From assembly GCA_014281115.1 (NCBI GenBank), contig JACONQ010000014.1, positions 2,356,001 to 2,420,000 on the forward strand: a stretch of 64,000 nucleotides of DNA, in the 5' to 3' direction. The number at the start of each line of letters is the position of its first letter. The stretch's first letter is position 1. The notes beneath the pieces are model-generated. The model did no database searches. It was not told where the DNA came from and worked only from the letters and a program-made list of their open reading frames with translations. The DNA is from Laburnicola sp. R22_1. Taxonomy: Eukaryota; Ascomycota; Dothideomycetes; Pleosporales; Didymosphaeriaceae. A program made the position numbers and the translations under genes. This document shows, piece by piece, positions 55,689 through 64,000 of this stretch.

Positions 55689-56805
55689 TGGACTCTCCCC
55701 GTGCAGAGGCTTGTGGCGAGGTGCGACAAGGTCTCGGATTGACGCGTGCGGTGTCGTGCAACTACAGTAACAGACTACGACAGAGACATGGTCTCATCCT
55801 CATAAGAATAAGCACAGCAAAGGAACGGCGGAAAGAGCAGTGTGTTGCTACAAGCAAGCAGGCCCGGCCCAGCAGCAGGCAAGCTGCAGGAGCTGTCCCC
55901 GCGCAGACGTCATCGGACATCCCTGTGCCCATCGCCTGCAACACGTCGAAACAGTGATTGGATGTGAGCGAGAATCTGTTCGACGAGAACGCATGGTCAA
56001 AGAGCCCAACGGAGCGTGCCCTCTCCATGACAATAATTTCAGAACCGCTCAAAAAAAAAGACTCCAAAGTTCCAAACAATCACCAAATGCTCCAGCCGCC
56101 GCCACCGCCCACCCACCAACGTATATCCCATCTCTACAGTCTGCATGAACCACAACTCAAACACCATGCGAATAACCACCGCTACAGGAGAGAAATCGAC
56201 TCTTGAACAACAGACACATCGTTAGTAGTGTCTTTGGAGATTTAGAAACCTTGGAACCGAATTATCCACGCGACCCACGCGCCATCCCTGCATTTAACAC
56301 CTCATATGCGATCTGAACCTTCTCCATTCGGCACCTTTTGCCAAAAACCATCAATCGCGGCCGAGGATGATCTGCTTTGTGGCGTTCTGAAACAGGGAGC
56401 TTCCCAGTCACGTCATTCGGCCTCCCCACAGGGGCCCCGGGGCCGGGACCATATGATTATCACGTGAGTATCGTCTAGCCCGAGCCCTGCAGCTGGAGCT
56501 GGTGGGCGTATCTTAGGAGACTTAGGTACATACAAGTGCAACATATTATGAGAATAATCGATCCACAGTGAATTATGTACGTCCGAGACATGTAGTAACA
56601 AGCAGATGGGAAAGCCCATTCATTACCGAACATTATCCCAGGCCGCAACAGCGCCACACTAATCCGAGTGCCAGTCGCTTCCCCCATCCGTCTTCACAGT
56701 CCCATCGTCCGTCTTCGCCTCATTCACCATCCTCGCCAGCCGCGCAGCTCGCCTACAAAGCGTCAAAAACACCATTCATCTCGCAATCGCACTTGGCTTA
56801 CACAC
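55689..56805. other. Intergenic, promoter of the Spo71-like gene
   Basis: About 1.1 kb with no supported gene. It holds the 5' region of the Spo71-like gene and the 3' region of the channel gene. Confidence 0.5.
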
Positions 56806-58838
56806 TTACTCCTCCCTAGCAACACTATCACTACTCTCGCCCAACTTCTCCTCCACCCTACTCTCCTTCAGCGTGTCACTGCCCCAGCCGCCCTTCTCCT
56901 TCAGCTCTAGTAAGAGTTCCTTCAACTCGTTGACATCCTGCTTCAATTTCCTGATTTCCAGGACAGCCGTGTCGAATTCCACGTTCGGCTTGGTCTGTTG
57001 CACTTTCTTGTTCCATCCATCGGCTTCGAAATCGCACTCGTGACTGACTTGCTCCCACTCGTGTACTATGTCATCGTCTTCCTCGCCCCTCCTCCTGTTT
57101 TGCTTGACCGAGTGGGCCTGCTTCGTCTCCAGGAAGGCCGTAGCTATCAACAGCGGGGAGTAAAGGAAGCCCATGACGTAGTCGTTCAATCGATTGTACT
57201 TGTCTTGAGGAAGCCACCATTCGAAGGGCAAGATGAGGAAAACCATTTCGATTAGGTTAAAGGGCGCGATGAAAACGTTTTCATCAGGGGCGCGTACAAA
57301 TTGCATTGTCTTCTGTGACAAGAGAGCCATATATTCGTCGATGGCATTTTCGGTGATATCTTCATAGGCAGAGTTGTAGAGAGCGATGAGGATGTTGAGC
57401 AGGATGACCATGACAACAAATGTGAAGATGTAGTAGAGGATGATGCCAAAAGGATGCTACTGCAATCAGTTCATGTCACAACAATGAAACCAAAGCGTAG
57501 ATTACTCACCGAGAAATCTTCAAATCCCTCGAACTCTGGGCTCTGCATGACGGCATTCAACATGGCCTGCATGACAAAGCCCGAGTCCGTAATCGAGTTG
57601 TCGGCCATGTCCAAACCGATGAATGCTTGCAAGAAACCAACCAAAACTACAAACAGCAGCGCGAAAAAGATGAGCGACTCGCGCATCATGACCTTCACGA
57701 CTACCAGCATGGCGCCGAAAAAGCGGAATGTGTCGAGGTATAGAAGAATGCGCACCCAGAACATGGGCGCCCCGAACGCCAGAAAGTCGTAGCTTAGCTC
57801 GTTGAATCGCACTCGTTGCTTCGAATCGGCCTCGTGTCCGTATGCTAACATGCGCAGGATGAAGGACCAGGCGAGGAGCGCGTATAGAGTTGAGTTGAAC
57901 ACGTTCCAGAACCCGATGTAGTAGCGTCCAACCTTCCATAGCTTCGCTGATTCATCGCAAATAAAGCCGAGCGTGAATAGGTAGAGCAACGCCTCCACAA
58001 CATCCAGATCACCCGATGGGTTGATGGTGTTGATAGCGCCCGTATAGAGGCCCAGGTAGATGACGGAGAATGCGATCTGGACGGCATTCTGGTACCGTGG
58101 CACTCTCATGCGGTCTGGATCCAAGTGCGACCAGTAGTTCGTATTTGTCTTGTTCTCGTAGTGGACGAAGCGGCTCGGGTCCTCGTCATCTTGCACCAGC
58201 CAACCCTTCCACAGATATTGGATGCATTTCTGGTAGCCCGAAGATCCAATAACAGTCAAGGCATGTAGGTCGACTGCACACTCGATAGCATTTGCAGGGA
58301 CGGTAGGCTCTCCGTCAATGAAGATCGAATAACGCTTGAGCAGAATGTGCTCCATAAGGTAGTTCTGATCCTCCTCTGCTTCAATGATGGCCTTCGCCAT
58401 GGTTTCGGCGGCCAATGCGCGGATCTCGTGCAGATCGGCATCCCATAGCTCGTGCAACGCCTGTATCTTGAACCATTTCTTCACCACCAACAAACAGTAG
58501 ACCACACACGCATTGTACTGCTCTCCACCAGCTTCCTTTGCAGTCGCAATGACGCCTTGCGTGATGATATGACTATGCGGCTTGGTGACCTGTTCTTCTT
58601 CCAGCTCGCACGGTATCACTTCTTCGATCTGGTGCTTGAGGCGAAGCGCGACCTTGGTAACTTCTTTTGGGGGTATAGGCGGCGGAGGCATCTCGTCGCG
58701 GAGGGTAGGAAGCACTGGGAGCAGTCAGTAACTGCGCTACTTCAAGCAATCTCGGAACTGACGCGATCGCATCTGATCCTGCATTCGGTGCCGCCTGTCA
58801 TGGCCGTCGGCATTGAACAGCCTGCCCCATTGCACCAT
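56806..58838 (-). CDS. Yvc1-like vacuolar TRP cation channel
   Basis: Exons 58838..58763, 58714..57510 and 57456..56806 (introns 48 and 53 bp), 643 residues. Yvc1 (TRPY) is the fungal TRP-type channel that releases Ca2+ from the vacuole after osmotic or mechanical stimulus. The cytosolic N-terminal domain begins VTKVALRLKHQIEEVIPCEL. Six membrane segments follow from about residue 250, including IAFSVIYLGLYTGAI, VEALLYLFTLGFICDES and LIFFALLFVVLVGFLQAFIG. The pore region is FVMQAMLNAVMQSPEFEGFE, and S6 is IILYYIFTFVVMVILLNILI, formed after the second intron. The C terminus has a predicted coiled coil (EIRKLKQDVNELKELLLELK). The short first exon is inferred from the splice sites and a TACTGAC branch point; the upstream GTG alone is not a credible start. 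An acceptor 3 bp upstream would create a stop. Confidence 0.9.
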
Positions 58839-59318
58839 GGTGGCAGAGCTAACCTCGGCGAGGTGTAAGCGTCAAGAGAAGCGACAGAAGAGAGCCAGAA
58901 CGGCAATCCAGGAAGGGAGAGGTATGGCACAGCTTCACGGAGAAGAGTAGAGTAGAAGAAAGATACGAGGTGGAGCAGGTTGGTTGTTGTGAAGCTGGCT
59001 GCGCCAAACTTGGCTTGTGGTATCTACTGCGATCGATCGTCATCGCTGCCGTATTGACCCCAGTCACCGCCCCACTGGCCCAAGCTTCCACCACCTGAGC
59101 TCGACAACATACAGCATTGCCATCGCAGCATGCTCGTGACGCGAAGTCCGTAATCTTAGATCGCATACCTACCAAAAACTGGCTGCGTGTGAGAAATTTT
59201 CAGCACCTTGTGCGCTGCCCTGATATCCTCGCGCGCCAGTATGCATAATCCGCCCCGAACCTCTACCGAACGCCAGATGCTCGCTTTTGACAACTGCTCC
59301 AACCCAAAGCGCCACCAC
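58839..59318. other. Short intergenic region
   Basis: 480 bp between the start of the channel gene and the end of the eIF2-alpha gene, both on the minus strand. Nothing else recognisable. Confidence 0.5.
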
Positions 59319-60399
59319 CTAATCTGCCTCGGCAACCCCGCCCTCGTCGCTCGTGCTCTCGTCCTCGTCTCCGCTCACTTCCTGGTTCTCGCGCTCCCTC
59401 TTCTCCATGAGCGCTGCCAGTTCCGCGTCGTCGTTCTCCGTGACAGCCTTGGGCGCCATCTTGACCGAGCAGTCACCGCCTGCGCTCTTTATGCTTTTCT
59501 GTATGTCCTCGATCGCTTGCTCAAGGACCGAGATGCCCACGTTCTTGTCGAGACATTGTGAGGTGAGGACTATGAAGATTAGCAACCGGCGGGTGAAAAA
59601 CGTGCGCAACCATACCGTATAACGGCGGCGATACCAGTTTGACCTTGACCTGTGTGTCCTGCGTGTTCTTTGCCTCGGCGCATCGCAGTGCAGTCTTGAC
59701 TGCGTCGATGCCCTCGTATCCAAAGCACGTCACTGCCGTCGTTAGCCATGTTCCTTTCCAGTGTCTCGTAGGAAGCCATACCCTCGATGTCCGACCGCAC
59801 CTTGGTGGGCTGCGGTGTAAGCCTCTTGCTGATGTATGTCTGCAACTCCTCCTTGACCACGTCGTTCGGGAAGGTAACGTCTTTCCACACGTCGGGATTC
59901 GTGATGGAGAGTTTGAAGGCGTCGATCGAGTGTCCGTACTTCTTATTCAGCGGCCAGCCAATATTCTCGTAGAGCTCGTGGATCGGCGTGTTCGTCTTCT
60001 CGGCGACGTGGCGCATAATCGAATGCACCATCTTGGACTTGTTGTATCGCTCTTCGCACTTGATGATGTCCTCGGGAGAGACACGTCGCTTCGACAGATC
60101 GATGTAGCCCTTGTCTTTGTCCACACGCAGCACCACCACGACTTCATTTCGGCCCACGCGAATCAGCTTCTGAATCGAACGAATACGTCGTCGCGAAAGT
60201 TCGGAGAGGAGGATCATGCCGTCGATGTTGTCTATCCAGAAAATTAGGAGCAGCCCAAAGAGAACACTACCTTGTACTTGCCGTACTCGAGGAGCTTGAC
60301 ATAGGCACCCATTTCTGCGATCTGCTTCACGTTCACCATGACAAAGCTCTCCACCTCAGGGTATTTCTCCTCGTAAAACCGGCAGTTTGTAAGAGACAT
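59319..60399 (-). CDS. SUI2: Translation initiation factor eIF2 alpha
   Basis: Exons 60399..60282, 60231..59782, 59732..59616 and 59569..59319, encoding 311 residues, the normal length. eIF2 alpha is the regulatory subunit of the eIF2-GTP-Met-tRNAi complex. Phosphorylation of its conserved Ser by Gcn2 slows initiation. The S1-type RNA-binding domain opens [20 protein letters not shown] and the regulatory loop [21 protein letters not shown] is intact at about residues 50-70. The helical domain includes [20 protein letters not shown]. The C-terminal alpha/beta domain has [20 protein letters not shown], and the tail is acidic. Intron 1 (60232..60281) needs a GC donor (G|GCAAGT) to give [13 protein letters not shown]. 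Every nearby GT donor breaks this invariant stretch. Introns 2 and 3 are GT-AG (49 and 46 bp). Confidence 0.95.
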
Positions 60400-62206
60400 G
60401 ATTGCGACTGGCTCCGACGGGCGGAGGCTTGATATCGGGAATGTATTATGTGGTGCGGCCGGGTCGTGGAAGGTGGTTTTACTGGAAAGCTGATCGAGGC
60501 GGGCGGCGTTATAAAATGATTGTGTCGACGCCCCGCGCCAAGATATAGGCACGGACCATTGAGGGACACCGGACTACTAACCGTACATGGCCATTATCCT
60601 CGCCACCCACTGCTCTTCATCACCAACATACATTTCTATCTGCCCCGGATCTAGTCTTTGTTTCTCGGATGATCAGAGTAACATCCAACATCCTATACTT
60701 AAGTTGCAAGCTCACGAGTAGATCACTAGAACGTTTCCCCTCGAGCCTTAACAACTTCGCCTAGACAAACATTGCCATGCCAGTTTCGCCTAGAGATACA
60801 AAGGTAGCTTCACCTGCTGGTGAGGAGACCCGTACAGGGCGGGGCCAATTTTTTTTTCGGGCGATATGTGAGTCACAATGAGCTGAACCAAAGTTCGAGT
60901 ACCACAACCATACTTCCATCACATGTAAGCTGTTTCTTGTTCTTAACACCTTGCGCCTGGAGATGCAGCATTAGTCATGTTACATTAACTTAACGCTGGC
61001 AATCAAGCGAAATCTGGGACCCATGCGCCCTTCCGTCGATGGGAGTTGGCTGGCCCAGATGGAGCCCCTTGAATCATAATCTGTAAAAGGTTAAGGTGAC
61101 TATAAACGGATATGATTGGATGGATGAATCATTGTGCCCAGCCCGTCTCCAGTCTTCCTCAATTCAACCAGCCACGATGTACACCCACCGCCCGATGCAG
61201 AAGATCCAACCATCAAGCCTTCCCGCCAATCTTCACGCTACCCGAAAACATCTCAAACACCCAACAACCTGAAAGCAGAAAACGAGGGACACGCCACGAC
61301 TGCAGGCTTCTACACACCGAAAGAGAGGTTTATGTAGCTTCTTCATTTTGACACCTCCGTTCATTCCCTCCACCTGCTCCCCCTTCCACTCGTCCAATCT
61401 TTTCTTACCACCTACGTACGTACGTGCGTGCGAGACCCTAAATCGGTGCTGGCGAGCGACCTTCAAGACTTCATCTTCACGGTTTAGGGCGCACTACCTA
61501 CACCACGACCGCCCAACAAGGTTGGTTGGATTCGGCTCCAAAAGGCACAACCATGCAACCTTATGTAGCAAAGTAAACATAAAACTTAGCAACATCTTAC
61601 CCTCCTACCTTACCCTCTCCACTTCTTTCCCATCCACCATCCCCCCTCTAAAGCAGTACCCAAAAAAGCCAAGTAAAAACTGTGCGTTCGAGCGTAGAGC
61701 GTAGATTATACTAGAACCGAGTCCAATAAAGAGACTTGACCCATTCATTTCACATTCCACCAGTTTACTTTGGCACGCACCGCAAAAAGGGAAACAACAT
61801 GAAAAGGAAAAGTCTGATTGATACACCAACGCAACCAACCGTACATGCCCACCCAGCCCAGCCCAGCCCAGCCCAACCAATAATATACAACTGACTACCG
61901 GCTATTCTACCTCCTCCCCTCCCCCCACGCTCTCCAGCGAGACGCACACACAAGTCAAAGAATACCAATGAGTAGAAACCAACCACCAAAAGGAACAAAA
62001 AAAAGAGACAAATCACGCACCCACACCACTCGCTCGTTCGAAAAATAGAAAATCAGAGAAAAAAAAAACCACACATCTAATAAATGGTGTCACCCAACAC
62101 CAATCTCTAATCCATACACATACCCATCTCACTCCAAAAAAAAAGATCGTACAATACACGCTTTTCCCTCCCTGCCCCACACACCTACAACTACCCCACT
62201 ACCTCC
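60400..62206. other. Gene-free region of about 1.8 kb
   Basis: Contains the promoter of the eIF2-alpha gene, the second copy of the 47-bp repeat (60,799-60,846), and long pyrimidine- and A-rich stretches near 61,600-62,200 that are probably the 3' UTR and downstream region of the Sec7 gene. No coding sequence is supported. Confidence 0.55.
60799..60846. repeat. 47-bp dispersed repeat, copy 2
   Basis: AAAGGTAGCTTCACCTGCTG, then GTGAGGAGACCCGTACAGGG and CGGGGCC. Near-identical to 42,123-42,169, with the palindromic centre CACCTGCTGGTG imperfect here. Confidence 0.8.
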
Positions 62207-64000
62207 CTACCTCCCCGCCCTACTCGCCCTCCTCTGCACCAAAACCGGCGTCGCCCCCGCCCCCAAACCCGGACTCCCCCCACCCCCACCCACCGGCGGC
62301 CCCATAAGCCTCACCCTCTCGACCCCCAACTTCGCCTCAAAAATGCGCATCACCAACCCCTGCACCGCCCTCTGAATATCGCTCGCCATCTCCGTCCCGA
62401 GCAGCCCCACAACCAACGGCGCAAAAACATCCATATGCTTTTCAAACTCCCCCGCCGGGAACCCGCAATACCCGTCCAGCACATTGACCACGACGGGCCG
62501 CCACGTGACAATGTTGCGCTGCTGGGTTTCGTCGTCGAGCTCAATGTACGACGCGACGATGTCCTCGCAGAGCGGGATGAGGGCGGCTTCCGTGTCGGCG
62601 CGCGACGCCGCGCGGTCCGTCGACGTGTCGTGGTACATGCGGAAGAGGATGCTCACGTAGACCGAGGCGGAGCCGGATTCTTGCTTGAGGAGGTTGGGCG
62701 GCTGCTTCATGAAGCCTTCGCGGAAGAGCCGGGTGCGGAGGTCGCGGTCTGCGTTGAAGCGTTTGGCGAAGTGGTATGACTTTTTCAAGACGGCCATGAG
62801 GCGGAGCAGCTCGCCTGAGGGTATCTTGTCGTAGACTGCGTCGTTCGTAAAGAGCTCTTGCACCGTCTCGATCATGAGGAGTTGGAGAACGCATTTCGTG
62901 ATGATCTGGTTGAAGTAGCGCCGGCGAGCAGCGGTGACGACAACGGGCGCTTGTTGGAGGTCTTGATTTTCAGGACGATAGTCCTCGAGCTCCTGCGTCT
63001 GGCGCTTGGGTAGCGGGGATGGTGCACGTTGCTCGGTGGTAAGAGTACTCGAGGAGTCAGACGTTATGACGGATGGGCGGCGTGGGTTGTTGAGCCCGTT
63101 AATTCCAAGCGCGTTATCGGCAGACGCGTCCTCTTCGCTTGGAGTCTGCAATGAGAGTTCCTTTGGAGAGCTACCTGCCTTTCCGCCCGGGGTTCCATTG
63201 GAGCCATTGGGAGTTTGGCTTGCAGAGGAGGGGCCTATCGTGGCGGCCGACATCAACGCCGTTGCCTCAGTTCGTACAAAGAGGTCAACAAACGCCCTAA
63301 CAATCTGGTTCCAGTGTTTGGGCGTGAACTTTTGCACATTTTGCAAGATTAGTTGCTGAAGACAGTTGCTACCAATTCGAGCGAGGGTGTCGTTTTCCTG
63401 GCAAATGCAGAGCGCCAAGAGATCAAGGAAGCGGTCGAGCATATATTCCAGGGATTCGAAAAAGTGCGTGAACAGCCTAACCATGTTCCGAAGAGCTTGG
63501 ATCATGGTCGTTGAGAGCCAAACCGACAGTTCTTCGTGGTTAAGGACCTTCGACATCTCGGACTTGGACTTCAACACCATGAAAATGGGATAAAGGAGTT
63601 GCCGCCAGAGCATGTCCCAAAAGCTTTGCGGGAAATCCCCTCCGTACGTGATCAGGGTTTCGAAGAGGTAACTCAGAGCTCTTGATCGTACTTCTAGATC
63701 CTCACCAGTCATTAGGACGTCGTGGAACGCGAAAAGCACAGGGAACCAGAACTGCTCTTCCTGGGTCTGCCGGCTTGGTTGTTTTGGTATTGACGAGGCT
63801 TTGTCGGTATCCTTCACAAACCCGGCTCGAGCTGAGAGCGAACATTCAGGTGTGCGCAGCATCTTCGGCACTGACGCCTTTAGCAGTTCGATAGCCTGCA
63901 AAGACTTCTTTTGAAACTTGTAATTCTTGGAAAAGTCGGTTAGACACACGATTAAATCTGCGAATGCGCCTTGTGATATCACAACACCAAAGCGGGTGTT
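62207..64000 (-). CDS. SEC7: Sec7/BIG-type ARF guanine-exchange factor, C-terminal part
   Basis: The frame is open from the window edge to the stop at 62,207 (597 residues), without an intron. The 5' part, including the catalytic Sec7 domain, lies outside. The segment starts inside the DUF1981-type block (SQGAFADLIVCLTDFSKNYK, KKSLQAIELLKASV) and continues through helical HDS repeats (FWFPVLFAFHDVLMTGEDLE, FWDMLWRQLLYPIF, DTLARIGSNCLQQLILQNVQ). A Ser/Pro-rich linker of ~110 residues follows (PNGSNGTPGGKAGSSPKE). The last helical part (RRRYFNQIITKCVLQLLMIE) ends in a Gly/Pro/Ala-rich tail. Large ARF-GEFs of this class activate Arf1 at the late Golgi. The domain order fits Sec7/BIG better than Gea/GBF1. 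The symbol is given on family grounds only. Confidence 0.85.
   Translation of the reverse strand, partial: NTRFGVVISQGAFADLIVCLTDFSKNYKFQKKSLQAIELLKASVPKMLRTPECSLSARAGFVKDTDKASSIPKQPSRQTQEEQFWFPVLFAFHDVLMTGEDLEVRSRALSYLFETLITYGGDFPQSFWDMLWRQLLYPIFMVLKSKSEMSKVLNHEELSVWLSTTMIQALRNMVRLFTHFFESLEYMLDRFLDLLALCICQENDTLARIGSNCLQQLILQNVQKFTPKHWNQIVRAFVDLFVRTEATALMSAATIGPSSASQTPNGSNGTPGGKAGSSPKELSLQTPSEEDASADNALGINGLNNPRRPSVITSDSSSTLTTEQRAPSPLPKRQTQELEDYRPENQDLQQAPVVVTAARRRYFNQIITKCVLQLLMIETVQELFTNDAVYDKIPSGELLRLMAVLKKSYHFAKRFNADRDLRTRLFREGFMKQPPNLLKQESGSASVYVSILFRMYHDTSTDRAASRADTEAALIPLCEDIVASYIELDDETQQRNIVTWRPVVVNVLDGYCGFPAGEFEKHMDVFAPLVVGLLGTEMASDIQRAVQGLVMRIFEAKLGVERVRLMGPPVGGGGGSPGLGAGATPVLVQRRASRAGR

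Overview
The window is nuclear DNA of a filamentous ascomycete (Pezizomycotina). The genes carry short introns (44-121 bp) with GT-AG borders. The protein families are typically fungal: Spo71, Yvc1, Trk, a Rad26/UvsD checkpoint protein and a fungal F-box protein. The middle is an AT-rich block with the signature of repeat-induced point mutation (RIP). Alternating gene-rich, GC-balanced DNA and AT-rich isochores packed with ruined transposons suggests a dothideomycete, perhaps Pleosporales; that placement is inference.

Layout. (1) Positions 1-4,070: two divergently oriented genes for secreted proteins. One is a clear jacalin-like lectin. The other runs off the left edge and carries a 54-bp tandem repeat. 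(2) About 4,070-30,600: an isochore with no intact host gene. It holds nested elements of different ages: a Ty3/Gypsy relic, a long inverted-repeat element, a Fot1/pogo-like element with TA duplications, a MITE-like inverted-repeat unit, a Ty1/Copia element with both LTRs and a 5-bp target duplication, a Tc1-like element, and several dispersed terminal-repeat families. Catalytic codons are altered and Gln codons have become stops, so none can be active. (3) About 30,600-31,550: a transition zone with an arginine/serine-rich reading-frame fragment. (4) 31,900-64,000: ordinary gene-rich DNA.

Genes in the right part, in order: RAD26/ATRIP-like checkpoint protein (-), CDP-diacylglycerol synthase (+), PPR protein (+), acidic F-box protein (+), broken F-box-like gene (-), Trk potassium transporter (+), CHRD-domain secreted protein (-), an unrecognised 717-aa fungal protein (-), Spo71-like PH protein (-), Yvc1-like TRP channel (-), eIF2-alpha (-), and the C-terminal part of a Sec7-type ARF-GEF (-, continuing past the right edge). 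These are unrelated housekeeping and developmental genes, not a cluster. Exon models were built by hand from splice consensus, reading phase and protein continuity; all give lengths divisible by three.

No rRNA, convincing tRNA, CRISPR array or biosynthetic cluster was seen. I did not find a clearly new biological system. The most interesting features are the lectin-type secreted pair on the isochore edge, the layered RIP-mutated transposons with a nearly unmutated copy of one repeat family in euchromatin, a GC-AG intron in the eIF2-alpha gene, and an RS-rich gene fragment at the isochore border.
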